A DNA stretch of 64,000 bases from Paeniglutamicibacter psychrophenolicus (GCF_017876575.1 NZ_JAGIOE010000002.1:1-64000), one strand, 5' to 3'. Positions 9,078 through 18,591 are shown, counted from the first letter of the stretch. Notes: generated by a model not told the origin, from the sequence alone. Translations and numbers: made by a program.

Positions 9078-9233
9078 TCCATGGCGGAGGGCACCAGTGG
9101 TTCCCAGCCACACCACCACTGGTGCTCTCTCGCACGAACGGTGGTGCTGAACCGCACGATTGGGTGGTGCCCAACGCGTCAAATACTCAGTGGAGCGTGG
9201 AGCCTCGGGCCATAACGACCTATACGTGGTCTG

Positions 9234-9419
9234 GAGCTAACGGTTATCGACGAGTCAGCGCTGCTCTCGTTCCTATTACGTGAATACTGTCCTGAGGCGT
9301 TCAGCGGCAGAGCCTTCTCAATACAGATGGACGGTGGTTATGCAGTCATTGCCGGCAGTATTGTCCTGATTCCTTTCCTTGCATGCGCCACCATATCGAC
9401 CAGGCAGTACTTGCCCTAA
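9234..9419 (+). pseudogene. truncated short-chain dehydrogenase C-terminus
   Basis: This open frame has no start. It reads IDESALLSFLLREYCPEAF then SGRAFSIQMDGGYAV, the C-terminal pattern of classical short-chain dehydrogenases (substrate loop, then ITGQxIxVDGGY). The glycine-rich cofactor fold and the YxxxK active site are absent. The remnant starts about 60 bp after the right end of the IS21 element, which fits loss of the 5' part on insertion. The tail after DGGY is longer than usual and probably not original. The remaining bases up to 9670 contain no gene I can support. Confidence 0.5.
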
Positions 9420-9670
9420 TGGCATGCCTCTGTACCAAGCATCGTCTTCCTACAGTTGCTTAGAAGTCGCGCAACCACGCGGAAGCACGCCGCAAATATA
9501 AATGCGAACAACCGCCTCCTTGCTCTATCAGCAACAAAAACACCAATTGCCTTTCGAAGAAGACTCGACGTTCTGCCACCACCCACCACCCACACTCCCA
9601 GTACAGCCGCGCATCTGAACCTTGGGAATGCAGTTAGACATCGAAAACGAGCCGCTCCTCACTCTGGCAT

Positions 9671-10846
9671 TTAGTGATAGGTTCCGAAATCCTTGCAGGC
9701 CAGCAGGAACTGGATATCAGCCAACAGGTTCAGGCTGCGAAGATCCAAGTCGCAAAATTCCCGGACGGCGGCGATTCGATAGTAAATGGTGTTTGTATGC
9801 ACATGAAGTTTCTGCGCTGCCTGGGCCACATTCCCCTGCGACTTCGTCAACGCCCGTGCAGTTTCAACCCATTCATGGTTCATTTTGACGTCTTGGGCTA
9901 AAAAAGCTTCAATCTTCGGTGGGACGTCGCCCGGCTGCAGATCCGCTTGCAGTGCAGCAATCTGCACTAGGGACAATGAATCGAAATCCACTACCCGCTC
10001 AGCACCCCCGGCTCCGAGGAGCGCCAGCGTAGCCTGGCGTAGGGGGGTATCAAGACTAAAGGTTGCTGGCGATGGCCTGCTGATGCCAACGTTCATGGCT
10101 TGACTAAGGCGGTCCGGCAGCTGTTTGAGGCTCTCGCGACTGTGCATGTCATCCGGCAGACAGACAATCAGCATTCCTCGAAAGACTGTCCAAGGCAGCC
10201 GCCTGCGGTGCGCCTGCAGGTCGCGCAGGACCGGCTCCAGGACAAACGGTGATTCTGCCAGATTCGCCGGGTTCTGTCCGGTAAACGAGCAGGCAGCAAG
10301 AAAAATCCTGTCCGAACGGATACCGAGCGCATGAAGCGTTTTGGAAGTTTGATCCGGTGAACGACCCTCCAGAAGTGCGTCCATAGCGGAACGCCGGGAT
10401 ACAAGTTCTCCGGCCTTCAGCTCGCTCTGTGCTTCGAAGAAGGCATCCGTAACCGCACCGACATAGCGTTCGGAAAGATCCAGGAAATCGTTCCACAAGA
10501 CGAGACCATCGCCCCGCGCATCGAAGTCCACCGGGCACTGCGTCGTCAACCAGTTCCACATCCCGCGATTGACCACCCGCCATGATTGAGTCATGGCTCC
10601 ACCGTCAAAGCCTTGATGTGCACGTCGCCGGGCATTAGCGATGAGCTCAGGATTCAGGTCCTTGCGGGTTCCTTGGGCATGCTGCAGGAAAGTGTCAATA
10701 ACAATTGATATCGTCCCTTGCAGCTCGCCTTCAAAACCTGCATAGGCAGGAATGGTCCCGACAGTAGTTTTAGTGATCTCTCGCGATATCTCAGTGACAT
10801 TATCGGCGATTGCCCCCAAAAGTTGGTGACGGGAGACCATGTTCAT
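9671..10846 (-). CDS. PucR/CdaR-type transcriptional regulator
   Basis: A 391-residue regulator. The C-terminal helix-turn-helix (VAQAAQKLHVHTNTIYYRI, with VREFCDLDLRSL following) is the signature of the PucR C-terminal domain. The middle (about 160-320) resembles the GGDEF-like central domain of the family. The ATG at 10846 is chosen for GGGGAG eight bases upstream; the frame stays open to 10990 with weaker sites. Such regulators control purine, amino-acid or carboxylic-acid catabolism and are often next to their targets. This one is divergent from an OsmC-like gene 375 bp away and may act there or on the catabolic cluster. Confidence 0.85.
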   Translation of the reverse strand: MNMVSRHQLLGAIADNVTEISREITKTTVGTIPAYAGFEGELQGTISIVIDTFLQHAQGTRKDLNPELIANARRRAHQGFDGGAMTQSWRVVNRGMWNWLTTQCPVDFDARGDGLVLWNDFLDLSERYVGAVTDAFFEAQSELKAGELVSRRSAMDALLEGRSPDQTSKTLHALGIRSDRIFLAACSFTGQNPANLAESPFVLEPVLRDLQAHRRRLPWTVFRGMLIVCLPDDMHSRESLKQLPDRLSQAMNVGISRPSPATFSLDTPLRQATLALLGAGGAERVVDFDSLSLVQIAALQADLQPGDVPPKIEAFLAQDVKMNHEWVETARALTKSQGNVAQAAQKLHVHTNTIYYRIAAVREFCDLDLRSLNLLADIQFLLACKDFGTYH

Positions 10847-11220
10847 TTGGGTATCTCCCCATAGCTTGGTTCCAACAGCCATTCCTTCTTTTCTTTTAAA
10901 TGCTGGATTCGACAAGGCTGTATTCCATCGACTAATCGTATGGCATACCTCACCGCTCGGACCTAATAAGGGGGCATTGTGGAATTTCACAGCCTTGCTC
11001 CCTCAGATTGGGAACGATCGCCAAAGACAATCATGATCGTAACCAACAGACTTGGTAGTAATTCAAGGCCAACCCATCAGACGGCCTATACGCGATAAAC
11101 CGACTCGAACCGACGCGTCTTCTCATCAGCAAATGAACATGGACGTGTTACCCACCCAACTGCCGATTTGGGTCCTTCACGTGAATCCCGATTCGGCTGT
11201 ATATAGATGCGAGGAACCCA

Positions 11221-11778
11221 GTGACCATTACTAATGACATCGACCCTACCGCTCTCGAACAAACAATTGATGCCGTCAGGAGCAACCCTCGTTTGGGCCA
11301 AGTGACTTTCTCCGTATCCGGCGAATGGACAGGGGGATTCCGCCTCCAATCAAGCACCGGTCCCCTGCGCCAAGGAGACACACTTGACGAGTCACGAACC
11401 GGTCGGTTCTCAATGTCCAGCGACGAACCGACAGCATTGTTGGGCACAGACAGCGCGGTGTCACCGGGCGAATACATCGCTCAGGCACTCGCTGGGTGTT
11501 ACGCCGTTACTCTGGCCGCCAGCGCCACCGCATTAGGTATCAATCTCCGGGCCATGGCCATGGACATCGAAATCGACTTCGATCTCCGAGCCTTCCTTGG
11601 CATAGAAACCACAACACCCGCGGGCGCACGAACAATTCGGGCTCAGGTCAAGCTCGACGCCCCGGACAGCAGTCCCGAACAATTGAAGAAGCTGATGGGC
11701 CTCCTGGAACAGCGTTCACCAATCCGGGACACCCTCACGCGGGCCGTCGAAGTGATCACGACGCTGGAAAGCCTCTAA
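11221..11778 (+). CDS. OsmC-family protein with a single conserved cysteine
   Basis: A 185-residue protein starting at GTG. The OsmC/Ohr hallmark ALAGCYAVTLAASATALGI places the first reactive cysteine at residue 93. OsmC proteins reduce organic hydroperoxides with a pair of cysteines. In the position where the second usually occurs (a CP-type motif in the last helix) this protein reads EQRSPIRDTL, so serine replaces it. It is therefore closer to YhfA-like members of unknown activity. The N-terminal 25 residues are an addition. The gene is divergent from the PucR-type regulator. Confidence 0.8.
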   Translation: MTITNDIDPTALEQTIDAVRSNPRLGQVTFSVSGEWTGGFRLQSSTGPLRQGDTLDESRTGRFSMSSDEPTALLGTDSAVSPGEYIAQALAGCYAVTLAASATALGINLRAMAMDIEIDFDLRAFLGIETTTPAGARTIRAQVKLDAPDSSPEQLKKLMGLLEQRSPIRDTLTRAVEVITTLESL

Positions 11779-12078
11779 ATGAATGATTTCTAGTCCGACG
11801 TGAGCACAGAACAGGCCTTCGGCCATCGTTCCCGGAGATCTGCGTGGCTTCAACTCCGACTGTTCCCTGGGCGTCTCTGCATCTCGAAGTTGTTCGAAAG
11901 TCATGCTCGCACATGCGGCACACCCGGAAACTCATCGCATAAGCCGATCCCCCACCGCGACACCCGATGTCCAAAAATTTGACAGTTAAATACGTTGAAA
12001 ATTCAAGGAAGTCATATTCGCGTATACCCAGCCCGCATTAATGCCCGGTGAAGGTAACCTAAACGCTACACTTGAGGC
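11779..12078 (+). other. intergenic, no gene recognised
   Basis: Three hundred bases without a supportable coding frame. The last 80 bases before the resolvase gene are A/T-rich and would hold its promoter and any res site. I could not define binding sites by eye. Confidence 0.5.
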
Positions 12079-12651
12079 ATGTCGCCGCATCTGGTCGGGT
12101 ACGCCCGCGTCTCCACCAACCAACAAGACCTCGCCTCCCAGCAGGCAGGATTGAAATCCCTCGGCGTGCCCGAGGATTTGGTCTACGTCGACCACGGGCT
12201 CACCGGCCGGAACCGCGAACGCCCCGGACTGAACCAGGCTCTGGCCGCCTGCCGGGCCGGGGACACCCTGGTGGTCACCAAGCTCGACCGTCTCGCCCGC
12301 TCCCTGCCCGACGCCCGCGACATCGTCGAGGACCTCACCAAGCGCAACATCAAGCTGAGCCTCGGCGGCAACGTTCACGACCCCACCGACCCGGTCGGCC
12401 GGCTGCTGTTCAACGTACTGGCCATGGTGGCGGAGTTCGAGTCCGACCTCATCCGCGCCCGCACCCGCGAAGGCATGCAGATCGCCAAAGCCAAGGGCCG
12501 GCTCCGCGGCAAGCAACCCAAGCTCTCCCCCGCCCAGGAAAAACACCTCGTGGCCCTCCACCACGGCGGCAAGCACACCAGCGCCGAAATCGCCGAACTC
12601 TTCGGGGTCGCCCGCAGCACGGTGTACCGAATTGTTAATCGCACTTTGTAA
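12079..12651 (+). CDS. serine recombinase (Tn3-resolvase/invertase type)
   Basis: A 190-residue small serine recombinase. GYARVSTNQQDLASQQAGL gives the catalytic serine at residue 12, and VTKLDRLARSLPD and EFESDLIRARTREGM are the other active-site segments. The C-terminal helix-turn-helix is HTSAEIAELFGVARSTVYRI. The length is standard, so the gene looks intact. It resolves cointegrates or inverts DNA. It borders the accessory island with the zinc-ribbon and helicase genes and may be the marker of the mobile element that brought them, but no transposase lies beside it. Confidence 0.93.
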   Translation: MSPHLVGYARVSTNQQDLASQQAGLKSLGVPEDLVYVDHGLTGRNRERPGLNQALAACRAGDTLVVTKLDRLARSLPDARDIVEDLTKRNIKLSLGGNVHDPTDPVGRLLFNVLAMVAEFESDLIRARTREGMQIAKAKGRLRGKQPKLSPAQEKHLVALHHGGKHTSAEIAELFGVARSTVYRIVNRTL

Positions 12652-13000
12652 AGTGCTACCTCTATGATCGACGCGGAAGTCTAAACCTTGCAGGAACTTC
12701 GAGGGTAATCGATAATTCGCGTTTAGTTTTTGTCGCAGACTGGAGCGTAGAGAAAATAACACGGTTTGCTGTCGCAATCGGGTTAAGTCTCCCGACCTCA
12801 AATTTGCGCAGGCAGCCTGGGAGTGTTCCTCACCTCTATGGTTGGAAAATGACGGCGTCACATCACCGCCGAAATTTCCGGCTTCTCAGCATCACGCGCG
12901 ACTCGGTGAACAGAATCAATTATCAGGCCCCGGCCGCAATACGAGCCTTGGACCTCTTGCAATAAATATGTATTCATTCGGATAGGAAGCAACGACAATA
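12652..13000 (+). other. intergenic, A/T-rich, no gene recognised
   Basis: About 350 bases separating the resolvase from the zinc-ribbon gene. No coding frame is supportable. The composition changes here to visibly more A/T, which continues into the next gene. Confidence 0.5.
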
Positions 13001-14983
13001 ATGCCGCGGAAGACTGATCGCATCCAGCTCTCTCTTATCAGATGCACAAGATGCGGGACTATGCGGGTCCTGACGCAACCGTGCGCAGACTGTGGCGCCA
13101 AACCCCGTCCGAATGAGGTAAATCCAGCGTTGGCCGCTCGGCGACAGGTTCGCCTCCAAATAGATGCCTCCGTTGCATCCATTGAGGGGGCGGCACCAAC
13201 GCTGTTAAGGCACTCTGAGCTCCTGCAGCAAGGCCCTGCGTTGGTTCTTAACCAGCTCAGTGAGGCACTGGAATCATGGGATCACAGTATCCAACAAGTT
13301 ATAGTTCCCCGACCGAAAACAAAGGAGATCGATCAGCTAGCCCGAGTGATAATCCGGTTACGAGCACTCAAGAAGCAATTAAACGAACTGTCCCCCCTGC
13401 GCCCCTACGTTTCTCAACTAAGGTTATGGAGAAAAATAGCTGCGGATCTAAACGCGATATCAGACTCAACGTTAGAAGCGCTGACCAGCCCGGACATCGC
13501 CCATATCCAGGAAACGCTTAAAACAAATCAACAACGGCTGGATCGTCTAACCGAGCAACTGGGCACAGCCACCTTGTATCAACAGGCAGCAGAGCTACTC
13601 GAGCGAGGCGACAACTGGGAGAACGGCTTCGATAATCTGCTTGCGGCGCTCCAACTCCGATATCCCTCAAAAGGACTCGTCGAGCTCGACGAGATCGGTG
13701 CTCTCGCAGCAAGCCAGGTGACAAAAGCACATATCGCCCCCGGACAGGGGATTCAATACCTGTCACTCACCGTCCTAGCAGACGTCCACCTTGATCCGGA
13801 GAACTTCCGCCGAACTATCAAGGGCACGACCCAACTGTTCGGCCAGAACGCTCACCGTCTCTCTCTGCTGATGACAAACGGTCAAGCGGTAGCGGATCTG
13901 GCTCGTGCTAAGGAGAACATCCTAGATGTCCACCTAAATCTTGAGGCCGTGCTCGGACGTCCACTAACCGATGAACAGGCCCTCCGACAGCTCATGAAGC
14001 TGTATCACACGCTGTACGAAGAGGGAGGGCTTCCGATTTTTGCCTGGCTTCTGTTGGTGTCAGGACAAAAGACAGCAGCCTATTCTTCCCTGCTCCTCAA
14101 AGGGGCAACAACACTCGGTGATTCGATCGTCAAACACGAAGAGTTGTCAAAGCTCTTCAGCGGGGTCAATAAGGACCTGCGAACGGCAGCAAGCCACGGG
14201 CTCAGCTATATATTGACAGAAGAAGGCATTGCATTTAGGAACCTAAAGACGGCGAACGGCATCCTTCCATTAGCAGACTTTGCAGACACTCTCTTTGCGT
14301 TCATCGAAAGCCTGTTGGCCGTCATGTGGGCCCTTGACAACCAACTCGAACTCAGCGGCGCAACTGACCACAGGCAGGATGCATTCGTCATGGGACTTAA
14401 TCCAACAAAATTGGCCCAAGTCGCGCTGAGCCCACTTGGTGTAGAGATACTTGATACGGAGATCTCCGAAAACACATGGATCCTAGATGTCGGAACAACA
14501 CCGCAGCCATTAACTATTCTGGCTTGTTCCGTGGCCCTAAATGCTCTGCCCGGTGTTGAGAACATACTGGTGAGGAGGTATCTCCAGAATGCACAACCCA
14601 GAGAAGTGCTTGTCCCTGCACTGGCAGCGACCGAGAGAATTACTAGACATGGGCAGGGCTCGGCGGAAGACAAATATCTAGATGTCCTACGTTTCCTCAA
14701 CGAGATCAGAATCGACGGCAAATCAGCGCTAACGATGAGCCACTTGAAGTTCGTCGCCGGGCGCATCGGACTTGGGCTTGATGGAGACCGTTCGATCGGA
14801 AGGATCTCCGATCTCAGATGGCTGCTATCTCTATCGGCCTCTAAGGTTGATCAAGAATTCGAACCAATAATCCGTAAGCTCATGCGAGTAATGCGCATTC
14901 CAGCTGAGCAACTCAATCCTAAATTGAAGACAATTCTGGGACTTTGGGCCGATCTACCGCCCGTCCAATACGACCTGGTTTAG
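13001..14983 (+). CDS. unknown 660-residue protein: N-terminal zinc ribbon, HEPN-like RxxxxH motif
   Basis: I do not recognise a named family. The N-terminus holds a four-cysteine zinc ribbon (C15, C18, C28, C31, within CTRCG and CADCG). Residues 45-220 are helical with coiled-coil character. The C-terminal half is helical and contains KDLRTAASHGLSYIL, with arginine 394 and histidine 399. This R-x4-H spacing followed by a short strand resembles the (R)NAxxH core of HEPN nuclease domains in abortive-infection proteins. The usual polar residue after the arginine is threonine here. The codon use is more A/T-rich than its neighbours, a sign of recent transfer. It converges on the helicase-nuclease gene, with 106 bp between stops. 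A defence role is an inference. Confidence 0.6.
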   Translation: MPRKTDRIQLSLIRCTRCGTMRVLTQPCADCGAKPRPNEVNPALAARRQVRLQIDASVASIEGAAPTLLRHSELLQQGPALVLNQLSEALESWDHSIQQVIVPRPKTKEIDQLARVIIRLRALKKQLNELSPLRPYVSQLRLWRKIAADLNAISDSTLEALTSPDIAHIQETLKTNQQRLDRLTEQLGTATLYQQAAELLERGDNWENGFDNLLAALQLRYPSKGLVELDEIGALAASQVTKAHIAPGQGIQYLSLTVLADVHLDPENFRRTIKGTTQLFGQNAHRLSLLMTNGQAVADLARAKENILDVHLNLEAVLGRPLTDEQALRQLMKLYHTLYEEGGLPIFAWLLLVSGQKTAAYSSLLLKGATTLGDSIVKHEELSKLFSGVNKDLRTAASHGLSYILTEEGIAFRNLKTANGILPLADFADTLFAFIESLLAVMWALDNQLELSGATDHRQDAFVMGLNPTKLAQVALSPLGVEILDTEISENTWILDVGTTPQPLTILACSVALNALPGVENILVRRYLQNAQPREVLVPALAATERITRHGQGSAEDKYLDVLRFLNEIRIDGKSALTMSHLKFVAGRIGLGLDGDRSIGRISDLRWLLSLSASKVDQEFEPIIRKLMRVMRIPAEQLNPKLKTILGLWADLPPVQYDLV

Positions 14984-15089
14984 GGGTGACGGCGCGGCCG
15001 GAATTCGAAACGGAGAGGTCACCGATAAGTTTGCACGTCTTTTCGAGTGTTGCAGCCGGGAAGGGTGGGTGTTTTACTACTGACACGGC

Positions 15090-17669
15090 CTAGCCATTCG
15101 CGGCAACTGGGTCATGCGTGACTCGCTCATGAATTTGCGAGGGGAGGACACCCCGAGCGTTGAATGTTTCGGCAACGTGCTGGCGTAGTTCCTGCAAGGT
15201 TCGATTCGTACTCCTGGCGAGCAGTTCCTCCCATGCCGAGCTGACATCGGACGCGACCTCGACCATGGTCGATGGCGTGATCAGGTGGACATGAGACTCC
15301 GCGCCTTTGATTCCGTCATCGTGAATGCTCGGCTTGGGGGAGATGACAATCGTTGCGCTGTCGGCAGGTGCGGCATCCACACCTCTGTCGGCCGCAAGCA
15401 GTCTCAGCTGATCGTTGGCTTGTCGGATATCCTTATGCGGGACGACTCCTGTCGGCTCGTGGTCGCTCTTCGCTTCCAGAGCAAGCCAAAGTTCGTTCCC
15501 CCAGCACCAAGTCGAATCGCATCGCCCCGTGCCCGGCGGCTTAGATGCTGTCGCACCGACAAGTTTCCCAAGTTCTGTCAACGCCGGCTCGTATTTGGCG
15601 GGATCTCGTTGGTCGAGCCCGGAGCGCATCTCAGCAATACGCCGGTGGATTGTTCCTTGATTGACTCCAGCGTCCAACATGGTGGCTACCGTGCTGACGG
15701 CGTGTGCATCTACGGCACATAGGGCGGAACGCTGCATTGCGGGGAACGGCGCCATCTGTCGAACCCACGATCCGAGACCCATGACCTGCTCTGCAAGTCG
15801 GATCAGCCGCTGCGCCGCGGCGCGACCAGCATCATCACCCGCTTGCTCTGCGGCTATGTCTGCCCATGCCGCTTCGAGATAGATCCAGAATGCGCGGTAA
15901 CCGGCGGTGTCTGCGCCTCCCGTGCCCGCGAGGCGTGCAACCTCATGAGCATGTCGCGACGCGTCAGCCCAGTTTCCGATAGTGGCCGCAGCCCATGCCT
16001 GAATCTCTTCATCGACGCATGAAGACAAAGCGGTTGTGCCCTCCGGCATTCGCTGCGGCATCTCTCGGCGATAATCGGTGAGAGCTGGTTCTGCTTGAGT
16101 GCGCCAGCTCTCGTCTGTGTGCTGGTGGAGGAAGGCCCGAACGTTGCCGAGTACGTTGATGTCCGAGGTGCTCTGGGAGTTCTCCCGTCCGAATCGGATT
16201 TCTGCTTGTAGCTCTGAATCGAGAGCAGCTACTACCTCGGGACGGGTGAGGTACCTGGAAAGGTCTGAGCTGAGAACAAGCACGACTGCCGTATCTCCCG
16301 GGCCTCGCGTGCACCGTCCTGCCCCCTGGATGACCCGGGTTCGTACGCGCGCCGCCAAAGCGGCGCCGGCTCGTGCGCGTGACTGCAGGAACCGTTCTTG
16401 AAGGTTGTCTTGATCTGGGACTCCATCCAGCGCGACAAGACGGCACGCATCTCCCGGAAGGTCGAGCCCATCATATCGTGCAGCTAAGCCACACACTCCG
16501 TGCTCAAGCATTGCGAAAGCGTCAATGCCGGAGGCAACCTGATCGACGCCCCAAACCGGCCACCCCGGTTGAGCCAGGGCGGTGGCACCGGCCATCGCGG
16601 TCTCCGTGCGGGGTGACAGAACGAGCGCTTTTCCTGCCTCGGCAACGATCGAACGGCTCAGCTCAGCCGCGTCCCCTCCCTCTACGAACTCCGGGAAGAC
16701 GAAGAACCGTCGGCCGTAACGCGGTGCTGTGCTCTCGTCAGGCTGCTCTAGACGGAGAATCCCTGCACGACCGAAGGCCCGTTCGAGTTCCCCTCCCTCT
16801 CCCAATGTGGCCGACAGGTAGACCCGTTGTCGGGCCCCCGTGAAGAGGCGGTTCTGATGGGTCGGAGGAAGATAGGGGCGAACCAAAATCCCCGAGTATG
16901 CGACATACACCAAGCACGATGCCAGGCCAGTCCGAATCATCGAGTATCTGTAGCTATGAGGGGACGAGAAGGAGCTCAGTTTGGTATCGAGTTCGCTGAC
17001 CATCCCTGGTTGCCGAAGGGGTACAACCATCCGTACATCGGCGCCGATCCCGGGATCCGGTTGGTCACTTCGGAGACGGTCAAGAAAGACGCCGTCGAGT
17101 GCCGGAGCGATAGCGTCAAGGGCGGTGATGTACTCAGTGGGAGACTTCCAACGGCCCAGATCCACACTGTATGCCTCGCCGACGTATTGCTCTCCTGCAT
17201 GTGCGTCATCGAACAGTATCAAATCGGCTTCGGCTAGGTGAGGATTGCTATTGAAAATGCTGCTGTAGGTTGTGACAGCAATCGCATCGGCGGCTTCATA
17301 CGCTGCATGCGCGGAAGCCGGCCAGTCAGTGTGCCGGCCAATCAAAACAGCCACCTCGATACCCTCGCGGAAGGCAGCAGCGGCGACCTGACGTGCCAGC
17401 TGTTGTGTGGGGCACGCATAGATCACACGCGAGCGACGACTACGTCGTGTCCACTCCGCAATGAGTAGACCAGTCAGGGTCTTGCCGGTCCCCGTCGGTA
17501 GCTCTAGAGCAACATCAGCCTTGTTCGAATGAGAGGTGAAGGTCTTAAGCATCTCCGACTGGTGGGCCCACAGGCCGGGAACTGCACCTGGACGCCGCGG
17601 CAAGTCCCTGTACAGTTCGCCAGGAGATATGTAACTCGCCCCATCTGACTTCGTGCGAATGAACGCCAT
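15090..17669 (-). CDS. superfamily 2 DEAD/DEAH-like helicase with PD-(D/E)XK-like C-terminus
   Basis: An 859-residue protein started by AGGAGG 5 bp before ATG. The SF2 helicase motifs are LELPTGTGKTLTG (Walker A, near 60), LILFDDAHAGEQ (motif II as DDAH, near 150), VYLSATLGEGGE (motif III) and VIQGAGRCTRGPGD (motif VI, near 450). After a helical region the C-terminus holds a candidate nuclease site: an Asp near 718 in RCDSTWCWG, then LWLALEAKSDH with E-x-K near 732-734, a PD-(D/E)XK-like spacing. A nucleic-acid motor joined to a nuclease suggests a stand-alone defence protein. Hachiman-like or restriction helicases are alternatives. It is a single gene, convergent with the zinc-ribbon/HEPN-like gene. 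Confidence 0.75.
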   Translation of the reverse strand: MAFIRTKSDGASYISPGELYRDLPRRPGAVPGLWAHQSEMLKTFTSHSNKADVALELPTGTGKTLTGLLIAEWTRRSRRSRVIYACPTQQLARQVAAAAFREGIEVAVLIGRHTDWPASAHAAYEAADAIAVTTYSSIFNSNPHLAEADLILFDDAHAGEQYVGEAYSVDLGRWKSPTEYITALDAIAPALDGVFLDRLRSDQPDPGIGADVRMVVPLRQPGMVSELDTKLSSFSSPHSYRYSMIRTGLASCLVYVAYSGILVRPYLPPTHQNRLFTGARQRVYLSATLGEGGELERAFGRAGILRLEQPDESTAPRYGRRFFVFPEFVEGGDAAELSRSIVAEAGKALVLSPRTETAMAGATALAQPGWPVWGVDQVASGIDAFAMLEHGVCGLAARYDGLDLPGDACRLVALDGVPDQDNLQERFLQSRARAGAALAARVRTRVIQGAGRCTRGPGDTAVVLVLSSDLSRYLTRPEVVAALDSELQAEIRFGRENSQSTSDINVLGNVRAFLHQHTDESWRTQAEPALTDYRREMPQRMPEGTTALSSCVDEEIQAWAAATIGNWADASRHAHEVARLAGTGGADTAGYRAFWIYLEAAWADIAAEQAGDDAGRAAAQRLIRLAEQVMGLGSWVRQMAPFPAMQRSALCAVDAHAVSTVATMLDAGVNQGTIHRRIAEMRSGLDQRDPAKYEPALTELGKLVGATASKPPGTGRCDSTWCWGNELWLALEAKSDHEPTGVVPHKDIRQANDQLRLLAADRGVDAAPADSATIVISPKPSIHDDGIKGAESHVHLITPSTMVEVASDVSSAWEELLARSTNRTLQELRQHVAETFNARGVLPSQIHERVTHDPVAANG

Positions 17670-18036
17670 GTTTCCTCCTCATGATGCCGGTAGCACGCTT
17701 CCTACACTGGTACCGCAAGTGTCTCCCATCAGAGAAGGATCACGTCAATATATGAACGTAGCTGGCGTGCCGAGCGGGAAGATGAGGTTGGTAATGAGCT
17801 TGAGTGGTGGAGCTACGTGAAATGGTCCACACAACCCATACCAGCATGTATGGAAGATCGATGAGATTGACCGGGAGACACGGACCCTTCCGACGCCAAC
17901 TCGCGCCCGACATGCCTCACCGCACAGCCTCGATGTCGGGCATCCCGGGCGTCCATGGCGGCAGCACGAAGAAGACCAAGCCACCTAATGGCACCAAAGA
18001 GGAAACCCCACCTTGCTTTTTCACAAGCCACCCCGG
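17670..18036 (-). other. intergenic region upstream of the helicase gene
   Basis: About 365 bases. It must hold the helicase promoter and the end of the neighbouring operon. I see no coding frame with plausible composition and no clear hairpin. Confidence 0.45.
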
Positions 18037-18591
18037 CTAGGAACGAACGCGCCCGACCCAGGCCCGGTGCTTTGGGGCGACGTGGAGGCCGAGTCGGGTT
18101 CGCCCCCGCAGGACCCCGACGCGAGTTCGCCCCTCCACCACTTGCAGACCTTCAAGCTGGGGGTTGACCAGGGCTTGGTCGATGAGGATCGGCCAACTCT
18201 TCCAGGTCCCGTGCAAGTCCCACATCTCACGGACACCAACGTGGCAACCCTGACTGCGGATGTTGACCCAATGCTCGGGTTCCTTGGCGTAGTAGTCGAT
18301 GAGGTCGCTCTCCGAGGCACCCGTGGGCATCGTGATTAGCGCTTCCAAGGGGACGATCTCGACGCGCCAGGCAATGGTCGTCAGGTCAATATGTCCGTAG
18401 TCGTCGAGGAACGCGTGGTGATCAGCATGGTCATAGAGCCACTGCCCAGCGACGTCATCGGGCCAGTGGTGCAAACCTACGGTGTCCCTGTAGCCGAGGA
18501 AGGTGGCTAGACCTGCAGAACTGTCTCGGGCGGTCCGAGCGGCCTCAATGAGGTCGGGGAGATAGATCGGACGATGCCTCTTCTCAGGCAT
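18037..18591 (-). CDS. unknown 184-residue protein, last gene of the restriction-modification-like operon
   Basis: No family is recognised. The protein is rich in aromatic and acidic residues (LHHWPDDVAGQWLYDHADHH near residue 40, YYAKEPEHWVNI near 105). It has no signal peptide, membrane segment or obvious nuclease motif, although the His/Asp-rich stretch could bind metal. The basic tail RTRVGVLRGRTRLGL may touch nucleic acid. The start overlaps the end of the helicase gene by 8 bp, so it is co-translated and likely functions with it. It may be a specificity, inhibitor or accessory subunit. Confidence 0.7.
   Translation of the reverse strand: MPEKRHRPIYLPDLIEAARTARDSSAGLATFLGYRDTVGLHHWPDDVAGQWLYDHADHHAFLDDYGHIDLTTIAWRVEIVPLEALITMPTGASESDLIDYYAKEPEHWVNIRSQGCHVGVREMWDLHGTWKSWPILIDQALVNPQLEGLQVVEGRTRVGVLRGRTRLGLHVAPKHRAWVGRVRS

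Larger units (their letters stand above)
6630..9174 (+). mobile_element. IS21-family insertion sequence
   Basis: It contains an istA/istB pair in the canonical overlapping order. The ends carry repeated GAGCACCAC-like motifs, as IS21 elements do. The left end (TGGTGGGCTCCAC from 6630, GTGAGCTCCACCG further in) and the reverse complement of the right end (TTGGGCACCAC from 9174, TTCAGCACCACCG further in) form an imperfect inverted repeat of about 37 bp. Further GAGCACCAC copies lie at about 6690-6720 on the left. No convincing direct target duplication was seen, so the exact ends are uncertain by a few bases. Both genes look intact. The element sits beside the remnant of a dehydrogenase gene. 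Confidence 0.85.
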
